The notes: a model not told the origin generated them from the sequence alone. Numbered from the stretch's first letter, positions 41,970 to 52,620 are shown. The stretch: 64,000 nt of DNA from Symsagittifera roscoffensis (GCF_963678635.1 NC_087069.1:30420776-30484775); one strand, 5' to 3'. A program made the numbers and translations.

Positions 41970-42150
41970 AAAATGAACCTCACACACCCTCTTTGAAAAC
42001 CAAGAAAAAATCGTTTTTTTTTTTGCCACGAGAACATGGTTTTTTATATTACCTCTAAAAGGGGATCAATGAAAATGGGCCCTTCCTTCATGCGACGGTC
42101 AGTGCACTGATTGGATAGGGCCATACCCACGCTATAAAAATACATCAAAA
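41970..42150. repeat. Direct repeat bordering element D2, right copy
   Basis: Partner of 38958-39135 (shared CCTCACACACCCTCTTT and GGATAGGGCCATACC). It is followed at once by a sense D-family fragment. Confidence 0.6.
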
Positions 42151-42511
42151 TCAAGGCAAATGGACTCTGGGGAGGCCGAATCAGCTGAACTTTTTTCGAT
42201 AAAAGATATTTCAACCCCATGCTAAATTGTGCCTTTGAACTATATCTGACGCCTACAAATATCATTAGTGTTAAAACATTAAAGTACCAACAAAGAATTC
42301 TGAATATGGAGCGCAGCAGCTTTGTTCCACTTGTTTTTGCGTGTGCTGGAAGAGCAGTACCAGGCTCTACAAAAACTGTCCAGAAACTAGCAGAGAAACT
42401 AAGATTCTTTTGATTCTCCAGTTTATTCGATTATTCAATCGGTTCAGTTGTATAGTTTGTAGATTTTGTGAGAAAACTGCGCTGTATGATATAAGGGTCA
42501 AAACTAAAGAT
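42151..42511 (+). pseudogene. Sense fragment of D-family endonuclease domain (D3)
   Basis: Reads AAATGGACTCTGGGG (NGLWG), then a stop, FFDKRYFNPM and MERSSFVPLVFACAGRAVPG, matching the D1 C-terminus (NGLW, FFDVKFFNP, QSSFCPLIFGCTGGAAP). With the antisense D2 end at 39.34-39.44 kb it forms an inverted pair. Confidence 0.6.
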
Positions 42512-42994
42512 GAACAAGACTGCTCGTATGAATGTTCCGACGGCCTTTAAATGTTAATGGAGCAGTAATACAATTTAAAAATTAAAGAAATAAAAAATGA
42601 AACTTTTTTAACTAAAATTTGCATTTTTTACGCCATATTAAGTACAACAGGATAGATTTCGCTCCTTGTAACAAATCAATTATGGCAAATAAGCTTCTTT
42701 CAACTAATTTGGAACGATTTATAAGACGGATTAACTCTCCGCTTACGCGTTAATAGCGCGAAAAATATCGCGCGTTGATGGTCCCAAAATGGCAATCTTT
42801 AAACCCCCGTAACTTTACGAAAAATGATCACAGGTGAAATATCTTTTCAAACTTGAGCTCAGGACAACAATACCTTTCGAATGATGTTTCAAAAAAGTCC
42901 GTCAAAATTGGCTAGTTAAAAAGTCGAAATTTGTCTGAAAAAAAAACCCACCCGAGCACAAATATTCCGTTACTTTCGTATCGAAAGTCGGAAC
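42512..42994. repeat. ~480-bp inverted repeat, left arm (element F)
   Basis: Its reverse complement matches 43864-44388 throughout, with indels. Outer end GAACAAGACTGCTCGTAT; inner end TCGAAAGTCGGAAC. No coding. The left arm abuts the 3' end of antisense LINE G. Confidence 0.85.
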
Positions 42995-43863
42995 AACAAG
43001 GATATTACTGTTGTTGTTGTAGTGGATTTACAGCCAGCTGGCTGACGGGATGTAAAGTCCCTTCTTTTATTTCCTAAAACTTCGTCCAGATGTTGCTGCA
43101 CCTCGCAGAATAGCTGCCAATTACATGCATTGTGTTCCTCAAATTTGATATTCATGAATTTCCACATTTTTAGTATTTTTCCTTTGAGTCCACTTTGTGA
43201 TGGTTATGCCTTCTTCCTGTATTTTTGCTAGTCTCGTTGTTTTGTAGAATAGCTCTCCTCTTGTCTCTTCTGTTCTCTTTTTCTGCACACTAAAGATCGC
43301 TCGTGTTCGCTTGTTCGTCTATTTTTACTGACAAGTTTATATGCATTGTTCCTTCATCGATCAACTTTGAAATGTGCCACAAGTTAATAAGTTGAATGAA
43401 CACTGAAATTGGCAAAAGATTTAAAAGCTTTAATTGATTTTTATATTGATTTCTGGTTAAACCGAAATCCATTTACAATTTTTTTAATAACACGTGGTCT
43501 GTTCAGTTTGTATCTACACATACTTTTCTGTACAACAGGACACATGGCAAAATTAATGACTTGTATAGGCCGGCCCAACGTAATAATTGCTTTGACTTCG
43601 TAAGCAACATTTCTTATATTTTCTTCATGTAGCCCCAATTTAATAATTGCTTTGGCTTTGTACGCAACATTTGTCCTTATACAATAAAACACTTGCTTGG
43701 CTTTTTCTGTTCTTGTTTCTATATGTGTTGACCAATTTAGTTAACTGGATATCGTTATCCTAGATCTTTAATTTCCTTGGAACTGTCTAGCGTAGAATTG
43801 GATTCTTTAAAATTTTTGCCCGTACCTCCAAACATTATTTTTGCGTATTTGTCAATTGCTAGC
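42995..43863 (-). pseudogene. LINE G, C-terminal part of RT and 3' end
   Basis: Minus-strand frames read LAIDKYAKIMFGGTGKNF (43860-43805), IKDLG, then ETRTEKAKQVFYCIRTNV (43720-43660), and YKNQLKLLNLLPISVFIQLI (43440-43380). This is the post-catalytic part of an APE-type LINE RT. The 3' end near 43000 carries a TTGTTGTTGT-type tail on the + strand (CAA repeats in the LINE's sense). Broken by stops. Confidence 0.65.
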
Positions 43864-44388
43864 TGTTCCGACTTTCGATACGAAAGTAACGGAATATTTG
43901 TGCTCGGGGTGGGTTTTTTTTTCTTCAAACAAATTTCGACTTTTTAACTAGCCAATTTTGACGGACTTTTTAAAATATCATTCGAAAGGTATTGTTGTCC
44001 TGAGCTAAAGTTTGAAAAGATATTTCACCTGTGATCATTTTTCGTAAAGTTACGGGGGTTTAAAGATTGCCATTTTGGGACCATTAACGCGCGATATATT
44101 TCGCGCTATTAACGCGTAAGCGGAGAGTTAATTCATCTTATAAATCGTTCCAAATTAGTTGAAAGAAGCTCATTTGCCATAATTGATTTGTTACAAGGAG
44201 TGAAAATTATCCTATTGTACTTAATATGGCGTGTGGGGGGGGGGGGGGTGATTTTCATTAAAAAATTCAAATTTTAGTAAAAAAATTTCATTTATTTCAT
44301 TTAATTTTTAAATTTTATTACAGCTCCATAAACATTTAAAGGCGGTCGGAACATTCAGGGCTTCGCCCTGATACGGGCAGTCTTGTTC
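43864..44388. repeat. ~525-bp inverted repeat, right arm (element F)
   Basis: Partner of 42512-42994 with two additions: a CAGGGCTTCGCCCTG hairpin near the outer end and a run of 14 G at about 44235. It interrupts LINE G between its WVNANK-like and LAIDKYAKI segments, so it inserted into the LINE. Confidence 0.85.
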
Positions 44389-44739
44389 CCTTTTGTTTGC
44401 GTTTACCTACTTTTCTAGTTCTTCGATATCCATTTGAATTGCTTCTTGTTTTCTATTAACTGCTAAAATTTAAAGGTCGTCGGCAAAAATGTACAGATCA
44501 CTGATTTGCAGCATATCTCGTAAATCGTGTTTCAAAATGCGGAAGATCATAGGACCCAGAAGTGATTCATGGGGCACTCCGCTTGTCACAAATAAAATGG
44601 CGAAACTGGTATTATTGTTTCTGACGAATTGGGTCGTGTCATTAAGATAATCATATAAAATAGTGTTGCAACAATAGTTCGAACGTTCATTCGCGAAATT
44701 GACATTCGAATATACAATATTCCAGAACAAAGTTGTCAT
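44389..44739 (-). pseudogene. LINE G, RT motifs B and C
   Basis: Minus-strand frame with FAILFVTSGVPHESLLGPMI (motif B, GVPQGS-type with QG changed to HE) and LYIFADDL (motif C, both Asp present). It continues left to NRKQEAIQMDIEELEK at the right border of the F insertion. Confidence 0.7.
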
Positions 44740-44853
44740 GTGAGTGTGAATAATTGCAATTCACGCATGCTGCTCTGTTATTGTTTGGAAAAGGATCAAA
44801 ATCGCATCAACTTTTTTTAAACTCAGTTCAAAAAGATTGAAGTGAATTGAATT

Positions 44854-45388
44854 ATGGCTGCTGCTAACCGCAAGATGTCTGATGTTTGGTTGCATTTCTC
44901 GAAGCCTCAGAACGGAGAAGTAAAATGTCAACTATGCAATAACTCGCTCTCTTATTCGAATACGACTTCAAATTTACGTGATCATTTGCAAAGAAAGCTG
45001 AAAGATAAGTACAGTTCTCCGTTATTTGACCCAAAACAGTCAAATTTACTAACTTTTCGTCAGTCTTCGTGCTCTGAGAGCAGAAAAGCAGACCTTGTTG
45101 TCAAAATAGTCGGATACATTGCTAGAGACTTGAAACCTCTGAACACTGTTGAAGGCAGTGGCTTTAAAGACATGATTGAGACCTGTTCTCCCGGCTAACC
45201 ACCTAGGAGGGTCAAACTATGCTTCATTGTCGCTGTTGTATCCCGTGCCACTTTTTTGTATCACTCCAACGAGCACACCATCAGAGCGTGTTTTTAGTAC
45301 AGCTGGTGATGTAACAAAAAAAGCAGTTTATTATCTGGGGAGCATGTTGATATGCAAATCTTCATGTGTGATAATTGGGATTTGTTAA
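44854..45388 (+). pseudogene. Internally deleted hAT transposase remnant
   Basis: The ATG at 44854 starts a BED-type zinc finger: VWLHFSKPQNGEVKCQLC, then NLRDHLQRKLKDKY, where the last His ligand of H-x-K-H is Leu. A short transposase stretch follows to 45198. Then a second frame (45176-45388) carries the C-terminal hAT dimerisation signature TPSERVFSTAGDVTKK. The RNase-H-like catalytic core is missing between them, about 1.2-1.5 kb short. Non-autonomous and dead. It is inserted in LINE G between RT motif A and motif B. Confidence 0.75.
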
Positions 45389-45439
45389 ATACGTGACTAG
45401 AAATTGGTGATTTTGTGGGGGAGGGGGGGGGGGAATTGT

Positions 45440-46030
45440 TAAGTAGATACAGTTCATATTGTGGTACTCGGTCGAATGCTTTGGAAAAAATCTGTGCAGA
45501 AGGCATTGACTTCGTTGCTTGTATTGTTGTCAATTGCTTGTAAGTTTTTTAGAGAAAACAAGGCATGGCTGATGTCACTTATCTGTTTTTAAGGAAACCG
45601 TGCTTATTTTTGGACAACACTGTTTTAAAATGTTTTCAAAGGCTGCTATACATTTCTCTAATATTTTGCTCAAAATATTCAGCAGTTAAACAGGTCTGTA
45701 ATTTTCAACAAATCGCTGGTCTCCTTAAAACTTAGTTTGCTGCAATTTTCAATTTGAGTTTTTCTTAGCCGCTTGATGTTGTAAAGAACTGTGCAATACT
45801 TCTCTCATTCTCTCATAAGTTTTTTTTGAAAGAAAATGGGAGGTAAACCATCTGGTCTTCTCGATTTGCTAACATCTAAATCTATTAAAACTTCGTTTAT
45901 TGCTCATTTCGTTATGATGAAAATAGTCAAAGTTGATTTTGGATTTTGTGTCTCTGGCACTGGATTAGGTTTTCGGCGAAAAAAAACTGAATGGAAAAGT
46001 GAATTGATGAAACTCTCGTTTTCGTGTATT
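45440..46030 (-). pseudogene. LINE G, N-terminal part of RT with motif A
   Basis: The minus strand reads NYRPV (45700), LLNILSKILEKCIAAFENIL (45690-45640), KHGFLKNR (45610-45590) and motif A as FSKAFDRVPQYEL (45480-45450). These are the ordered landmarks of a CR1/Jockey-type RT, with frameshifts. The 11-G run at 45422-45433 lies at the hAT/LINE border. Confidence 0.6.
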
Positions 46031-46066
46031 GATTAAGTTGAGTGATCGTTTCATTGATATCCCGTT

Positions 46067-46325
46067 GGAATGTCCCACGTTTCGCCCCACACACATTTCG
46101 CTCTTCTTAAATCTAGTGGCAAATTTTGCCCCTAATAATTTCACACATTTCGTCCTCGCACGTTTCACCCCCAACTTATTACACAGTTAATTGACGCCGC
46201 TTTCTTAATGTACATTTTAGGGGGGAAATATGCCAGTAATTTATGAGGAGCGAAATGTGAGAGGAGCGAAATGTGCCACTAGATTTAAGAGGGGCGAAAC
46301 GTGTGAGGGGCGAAATGTGTGAATA
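46067..46325. repeat. Inverted array of GGGGCGAAATGTG-type units
   Basis: Right half (46235-46320) has four units of GRGGGGCGAAATGTGTG type, interrupted by CCACTAGATTTAAGA. Left half (46067-46150) is the complement, with TCTTAAATCTAGTGG in the mirrored position. About 80 nt lie between the arms. It may be a small foldback element. Confidence 0.7.
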
Positions 46326-46329
46326 CCAT

Positions 46330-48424
46330 CCCGTTGGTGTCCAAGTAGTGCACATAATGTTCCGATCATATTCATACAATACTTTAAGAAAAACGTTGTT
46401 TTTGCAATAGTTGTTCTTCAAAATGTCGTCGTTCTTAGTGCGTGGCGTGATTTGAGACTTACACAAACCCGTAGAAACTTTGTGAATTAGTTAGGTTTTT
46501 TTCAAGCCCAAATTTCTAAAAATATAAGTTTTCATATAACGATCGTTACTCTATTGCTTTACTCGCTCGAAATTGAATCAGAATCAAAATTTGAAACAAT
46601 TCTGGACATCACGACAAGTTATTGAAAATTCTTGAATGCCATTCAAACCACGGCTGAATTCTTTTTCTTGACCCATTCAGATGACCCATTCTTGACCCGC
46701 TCCTCTTGTTTTTCAGCTTTTCTTTTATTGAAAGGAAGGCAAACTCCACGATCAAGCAGCAAAGGAATAAAGGGCACGAAAAACATGATCGACTTGTAAT
46801 TTCGAACGTCTCTTATAATTTTCAGTTTTCCTAGCGGAATAAAAAATTTACCCAAACAAATGTGTGCCTCTGGGTGGTGATTTTCAAAACTTTAGTTTTT
46901 ACAATACCCCTGCAGGAATTAAAACTTATTTCGATGCAATTTACTTCAATTGGATTTTGCAAAAAAAGTATCAGCCATTAAAAATTCATGAAAAACTCAG
47001 AGATTTAAACTTATATATTTTCTTGTTAAGAGTCGATAAACTAGTTAAGACTCTGACATAGGTCGTGATGATATTCTGTTTTTTTCCGTTGTTTTCTTGG
47101 GAAAAGTTTTAAAATGCTCTAAAAACTACAGAAAGTGCTGCATACATGTTATTGCATTTTGAATGCCTCTAGGTATATGTTTTTTTGAATTCAATTCAAA
47201 TTGATTCGCTAAAAAGGAGAGACGAAATTACGAAAGAAGAAATGGCGCAAAAAAAGGTGTTCGATTTCTAGTTTCGAATGAAATTTAATTTTTAGATTTA
47301 CCAGACGAATAAAATTTTTATTTATTACGCCAGTTTTCTCAATTTGAGTTAGTTTTTCAAAAAAGTTTCAATCATAAGTTTTTCTTGGAATTAAAAGAGC
47401 TGTAAGTCCATATAATTTGTTTTTGAAAGTACGATCTTTTTTTTTCAAAAAACGAGCTTACTGTTTTCAAAGCTAACTCGCACAAATAAACTCTTAATTT
47501 TTGTGCTGGTTTTAGCATTCTGGCTATGATAAATTCACAAATATGCAGCTTATGCAGTGTACTTGTTTTGTATGTATAGGGATTGTATTGTAGCGGGTTG
47601 ATGCAAATCTTTTGTTTTTACTGAAAAATAGTTCGGTTGTTTTTCAGCTTATTAAGTGTCGGCTTTAATTCTGTCAGCTGATTTGCTTAATGTTTTTTTT
47701 CAGTCGTGTTTCAATTTAAGTCAACTTGGATAAAGTATGTTAGGAAGTTTGCAATCACATCTCCAATCTTCTTTGAAAAACATTCGAAAAAATCACGAAA
47801 AAACTTTCCTCGATGCTTCTTGATTGGCTTGCTGTTCTTATCATATTCTTTCCTGAGAAGATAATTAGAGTCATGCGTTTATTCGTAAATTTTTTGGTGT
47901 AAATTTCAGTCAATTTTTTCGTCTATTGGTTTTATTTTGCTTAGTGCTTTCTAGCCTCTAAATTTTTATAGAACGATAAATTCTCTAAGCAAGATAATCA
48001 TAACGCATTTAGCAAGCTTAAGGCATTAGGAGGCCTTAAGTGCTAGCAGATCCATAACTAGCTTTGAATCGTTTAAAACCATTAAGTTCATACTTTGCTC
48101 GTAAATTCAGAATTTTTAATTTCAAAATAACAAATTTGGTTTGTTTGCGCTTTTTATATTTAGTACTTTTAATGTGTTATTCTCCTTCTGTATAGTGTTT
48201 TTTTTTTATTTGCATTTCAAGCTTAGGCTGGCTAATAATTCCGTTTTATACCCACCAGAACTTGATGATAGCGAAAAAACGAAAAATTTTTGCCAGCATT
48301 TTTATTTTGAATAACTTTTTTGTCTTAGTTTGTTTGAACTTAGTTCACAGCAAATTTTCATCCTAATTCTTTTTGATGTCATAAAATTTTTGCGTGCTAA
48401 TCGATTCAAATTAATGGGACAAAA
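46330..48424. other. Intronic AT-rich DNA, nothing recognised
   Basis: Frames of up to 70 residues (46643-46855, 46864-47061) show no motif and no codon-like texture. No repeat partner seen inside the window. Confidence 0.4.
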
Positions 48425-48607
48425 AAATCTGAATTGAATTTGAATTGAATTGAATTGAATTTGAATTCGATACAATTATACACAATAATAAAGAAATTAT
48501 ATGTATAATGCAACAGGAGTATCTGTACGGGCTGTGCAGCCCATCAAGTAGCACCCCAGCAACGGAAAAAAAAATTGGAGATAATAGTATACTTAAATTA
48601 GCCTATA
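48425..48607 (-). repeat. 3' UTR and pentanucleotide tail of LINE I
   Basis: In the LINE's orientation its 3' end finishes in repeats of ATTCA (plus-strand GAATT/TGAAT runs at 48430-48472). Simple repeats in place of poly(A) end many CR1, L2, I and Jockey-group elements. A short 3' UTR separates it from the RT stop. Confidence 0.6.
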
Positions 48608-50155
48608 TTATAACAAAATTTCCATCAACACCTTGTTATCTCTGATATATAATAAGAAAAGCTGATTTTTGAATCTTGCGAGCTGATGACTAGAATAACT
48701 TTTCAAATCAGTAGGTAAAAGATCATTTTTTTGCAGAAAATTGAAGCATTTTACTATTTTACCTTCAATTGATTTTTCAGTGATACGCGACTTCGTAAAG
48801 AAAGAATTAACGAGACCCTTACTCGAAAACCTTGTCATTCTTTTGGCCTTAACGTTATGTTTTTCCAAGAATTTTAACGGTGATGTTCCATGAACCTGCA
48901 ATACTGTTTCGGACACTAATTGCCTCAAAAACATATTATGAACAGTTTCAATATTATGTTCTTCAAAAATATGTGATATATGTTCAAATTTTCTTTTGAA
49001 TGCAATGGTGCCCAATAATTTTTTTTGGGCTACTAAAATTTTCATGAGATTTTGCTTAGATGAGCATCCATAAACCATGAGTCCATATGATATTACTGGT
49101 ACGATATATGATTTGTAAAAAAGAATTAAGGCATTTTTCGAGAAATAATTTTGAGCTCGATACAAAATTCCATTGAACTTGGCCATTTTAAGGCAAATTA
49201 AATCAATATGCTGAGAAAATTTCAATTTGTTATCAATGGTTACTCCTAAATACTTAAAAGAACTAGTATAGGTTAGATTATTTTCTCCTATATAAAAAGT
49301 GTTTTGATTACTGAAATTCTTTCCAAAGCACATTAGTTTAGATTTCCCGGTGTTGATGGTAAGTTTGTTACTTTTGCACCAGTCATCAACTTTTGACAGT
49401 TCCTTTTGCAAGTTTAGCTGTATTGAGGTTGATGATTCACTTACAATCATTGTTGTATCATCCGCAAAAAGAGTTATTTCACTGTAGTCAACATGGTCTG
49501 TTATATCATTGATGTAAAGCAAAAATAATAAGGGACCTAACACTGAACCTTGTGGCACTCCACATGTTATGTTTTTTAAAGACGAGATTTCTAAGCCATT
49601 TTGAACAAATTGTCTTCTATTTTGAAAATAATTCTTTAGCAATTTTCCAAATTTTCCCCGAAATCCCAATAGGCACAGTTTTTCAAAGAGTATATCATGA
49701 TTAACTGTATCAAATGCTTTCTTAAGATCTACAAAAATAGCAAATCCGTACTGTTTTCTCTCAATCGATTTCCTGATATATTCTGTTATTTTAGTGATGG
49801 CATGAAAACATGAATGATTTTTCTGAAATCCAAACTGTTGAGTAGAAATTATTTTAAACTTTGTTGCGAAAGACATCATTCGCTTATATAACAATTTCTC
49901 GAAAATTTTACTGAAAGATGTTAACAAGCTGATTGGTCTATAGTTGTTAGGAATATCCCAACTTCCCTCCTTATGCAACCCAAGAATTTTTGCTATTTTA
50001 AACGAGTCGGGAAATGTTTCAAGATGTATGCATTGGTTAAAAACTGAAGTCAAGTAGGGTGCGATGACTGGTGCACAAATTTGAACAATATTATTACTCA
50101 GACCATCATGACCAGAGGAAGCTTTGTTTTTTAAAGAAGTAATCACTTTGTTCAT
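48608..50155 (-). CDS. LINE I reverse transcriptase (ORF2, C-terminal part), 515 residues
   Basis: This frame is uninterrupted. RT landmarks: ASSGHDGLS (12-20), NNYRPISLLTSFSKIFEKLL (70-89), QFGFQKNHS (107-115), motif A FAIFVDLKKAFDTVNHD (Asp143), motif B CGVPQGSVLGPLLF (198-211), motif C TLFADDT (Asp231, Asp232), then KLTINTGKSKLMCFGK and a long C-terminal thumb. All catalytic Asp residues are present. The endonuclease half is the next frame upstream (50220-51458) and the two are joined by a single-nucleotide shift in an A9 run at about 50227-50235. Clade: CR1/Jockey-like by motif; not resolved. Antisense within the host intron. Confidence 0.85.
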   Translation of the reverse strand: MNKVITSLKNKASSGHDGLSNNIVQICAPVIAPYLTSVFNQCIHLETFPDSFKIAKILGLHKEGSWDIPNNYRPISLLTSFSKIFEKLLYKRMMSFATKFKIISTQQFGFQKNHSCFHAITKITEYIRKSIERKQYGFAIFVDLKKAFDTVNHDILFEKLCLLGFRGKFGKLLKNYFQNRRQFVQNGLEISSLKNITCGVPQGSVLGPLLFLLYINDITDHVDYSEITLFADDTTMIVSESSTSIQLNLQKELSKVDDWCKSNKLTINTGKSKLMCFGKNFSNQNTFYIGENNLTYTSSFKYLGVTIDNKLKFSQHIDLICLKMAKFNGILYRAQNYFSKNALILFYKSYIVPVISYGLMVYGCSSKQNLMKILVAQKKLLGTIAFKRKFEHISHIFEEHNIETVHNMFLRQLVSETVLQVHGTSPLKFLEKHNVKAKRMTRFSSKGLVNSFFTKSRITEKSIEGKIVKCFNFLQKNDLLPTDLKSYSSHQLARFKNQLFLLYIRDNKVLMEILL

Positions 50156-50219
50156 CTCAATTTCATCAGCGAAATGAAGCGCACATGTTTGTTCAATTGA
50201 AGGACTTTTAAAAACAAAA

Positions 50220-51458
50220 TTATCTGTTTTTTTTTATGCTATCAGCCAGACGTTGTCCAATATTGGTAAAAAAATCATTCATTGTGTCAACATCTATTTT
50301 ACATTTTTGCTCACGGTATTTATTAGAGAAGGTATTGAAAACCTTAAACTTAGACGAGGCATCGGAACAATTGTTCATCTTTGAATCATTAAAATTTCGA
50401 ATAGCATTCCGCGTGGCTGATTTCGCAAAATTTTTCTGTTTTCGGAAGTTTTTACAATTCTCGATAGATGGTTTTGAAATCATTAGTTTGTGAGCTTCAT
50501 CTCGCCTTCGACATGCTACAACAACTTCTTTTGTTAGCCAGTGTTTTTTATTTTTTGTAGTGCACTTTTTCACGGGAGCAAATTTATCAAAAACTTCCAA
50601 AATTGTTTGGGTTATTATAGCAATTGTTTTATCAACATCTTTTTCAATAGCTAGGCATTTTTTCAATTTTTGGTCTAATAAAAAAAGAAATTTCAGCAAA
50701 TTATTCGCATTTACCAATGGCTTCAAATCCCTGTATGAAGTGTTTTGAATTTTTTGTTCAAATACAAAAAATGGGAGAGAAAATTTTAATGCGTAATGAT
50801 CACTTAAAGATGTTTTCAGAACTTGAACATCACTTTTTTTATTCGATATGAAGTGATCCAGGCATGTCGAAGATTTTGTTGTTACCCGTGTTGCTTCACT
50901 TTCATTAACAGTTAAGTCAAAAAAAGTCAAAATCATCCGGTATTCTTCAATAACACCATATGACCGTGTATTAAGTAAATCTATATTAAAATCACCAACC
51001 AGATACATTTCAGAAGAAAAAGTTTTGATGTCATTTAGTAATTGGTCAAGTTGGGCAAAAAAATTCCTGATCTTAAAAGATGGTGGTCTATAAATTATGG
51101 TCAAGCTAAATTTTTTGCCCGAAGAATTCAAAAACTTAACCATTACATGCTCAATTTCATTTTCATGCACAGTATATGAAAAATCCAGGTCATTTCTTAC
51201 AAAGAAGGCCACTCCCCCTCCAATTCTGTTAGGACGATTAATGAAAACTCCTTTGTGGTACCCATCAAGTCCATAAATATTAACTTCATCGTTTTGATTG
51301 AGCCAAGTTGCACATAACGCAACTACTGCCGGCCTAATTGAAAGTGAAGCAACAAGTACACATAGCTGGTCATGATGGTTACGCAACGATTGCACATTTA
51401 AAAATAAAACATCTCCACTTTTCTCCATTAGGATAACCAGGTTGTACCCTTTAAACAA
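50220..51458 (-). CDS. LINE I apurinic-type endonuclease (ORF2, N-terminal part), 412 residues
   Basis: APE-type endonuclease: LFLNVQSLR (Asn21), ALCATWL (normally x-x-E-T-W, here Ala50 in place of the metal-binding Glu), GGGVAFFVR (80-88), IIYRPPS (121-127), VGDFNID (154-160), TTKSSTCLDHFIS (193-205) and LSDHYAL (218-224). It nicks target DNA to prime reverse transcription. Glu to Ala is a single-base change (GCA) expected to abolish cleavage. The frame ends in KKNR at the A9 run; removing one A would fuse it to the RT frame. The region after residue 230 is a charged linker. Confidence 0.8.
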   Translation of the reverse strand: MFKGYNLVILMEKSGDVLFLNVQSLRNHHDQLCVLVASLSIRPAVVALCATWLNQNDEVNIYGLDGYHKGVFINRPNRIGGGVAFFVRNDLDFSYTVHENEIEHVMVKFLNSSGKKFSLTIIYRPPSFKIRNFFAQLDQLLNDIKTFSSEMYLVGDFNIDLLNTRSYGVIEEYRMILTFFDLTVNESEATRVTTKSSTCLDHFISNKKSDVQVLKTSLSDHYALKFSLPFFVFEQKIQNTSYRDLKPLVNANNLLKFLFLLDQKLKKCLAIEKDVDKTIAIITQTILEVFDKFAPVKKCTTKNKKHWLTKEVVVACRRRDEAHKLMISKPSIENCKNFRKQKNFAKSATRNAIRNFNDSKMNNCSDASSKFKVFNTFSNKYREQKCKIDVDTMNDFFTNIGQRLADSIKKNR

Positions 51459-51506
51459 AAACTAAAAGTATTTCTTTGACTTTATGAGATAGAAGTCACT
51501 TCTCCT

Positions 51507-52449
51507 TTAACATTCTGCATTGTGTGAATTTTCAGGTTGAAATAGTGCTTTGTTCGCTCCAACAAGTTTGTCATCAGTATTATCTCTCTGCGGTTTTTTC
51601 CGTAATTGAATATAATCAGTTAGTAACTCAACACCAGCTCTTTCTTCCGGAGAGTCCCGCAGCCTTTTCAATAAATTTCTAATTTCACCATCAGTATCCT
51701 TTGGAATATAGATTTGATCTGTTGTACACGAGTTTTCAACCACATCTTTTTTTGTATGTCGTTTAACAGCTCTCACACAAATATCGTCAACAGCCTTTGT
51801 CGAGTTCACATTAACCGTAAAAAATTTGCCCTCTTCCGTTTTTTGATAAACTTTCACCTGACAATTAGAGGTGGTTGTGATTAAACCCAGGGAATCCGCG
51901 TACTTTTTTATGTCACGATCGTTTTGAGGTAGCCGTTCTTTAAAAAATATCGAATACCCATTTATAGGATTTTTTTACACTCGCTAACCAACTCCTTCTC
52001 GAATAAACCTCGTTTTTTTCTTCGAAATATATGAATTTGATGATGACAGCTGGGGGGCGATTAAGGTCTCTCCAGGGTCCCAAAAAATGGCAAGCCTTAA
52101 AATTGCTCGGGGTCGTATCATAATTCAAAAAGTTTCGTAAGAAGTTGCAAACCTGTTGAGAGAGTGTCAAACCTTTATCATCAACCAATGGTAGATTCTC
52201 CATAATAACACAGTCCTTTGATGTGTAGCGTTCCTGTCCACATACTCTCACCTCAAGGTCTGTAATTTTGTTTTGTAATCTGGTAATTATTTGATCTTTA
52301 TCTGAATTTTGTTGTAAGAGAAAATCAAGAACGGATCGAATATTAGGATCCTGGATCTTCCCAATGGTCTTCTTAAAGACCTCTAAGTTGCTGCTCTGGT
52401 TTATAATAGTATCCATTGTATAAAGGAATATTAATTTAATCTCAAACAT
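51507..52449 (-). pseudogene. LINE I ORF1, one frameshift
   Basis: Two frames: 51940-52449 (169 residues, probably starting at the Met at 52414, MDTIINQSS) and 51507-51857 (116 residues). The first has a short coiled coil (IITRLQNKITDLEVRV) and then a segment, VCGQERYTSKDCVIMENLPL, with RRM-like spacing. The second continues with an acidic-basic tail. The shift lies in a run of seven A (plus-strand T7 at 51970-51976). ORF1 proteins bind element RNA. ORF1 and ORF2 are separated by about 50 nt. Confidence 0.65.
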
Positions 52450-52620
52450 TTTCTGCTTTTAAAATCCCCATTATGTATTTTTAGGACCATTTATCCCGGT
52501 TTCGTCTACGTAGTTACCGCTTCGTAACTTTTTTTGCGTGTGATAATGTATCTTAAGAGAAAATGCAGGCTCAAAGTTTGTTTTGCTCTGAATTTGTATT
52601 GCTTGTATTGTCATCCATGT
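52450..52620 (-). other. Probable 5' UTR of LINE I
   Basis: It lies between ORF1 and the host acceptor site. The 5' boundary of the element is not visible and I found no target duplication, so the last 100 nt may be native intron. Confidence 0.35.

Noticed and set aside
42512-44388. DNA transposon with long terminal inverted repeats
   Set aside because: The interior is LINE sequence that continues outside the right arm, so the arms do not bound one element.
51300-51860. Start of a host gene antisense to PDZD11
   Set aside because: The frames form ORF1 and ORF2 of a LINE with standard motif order.
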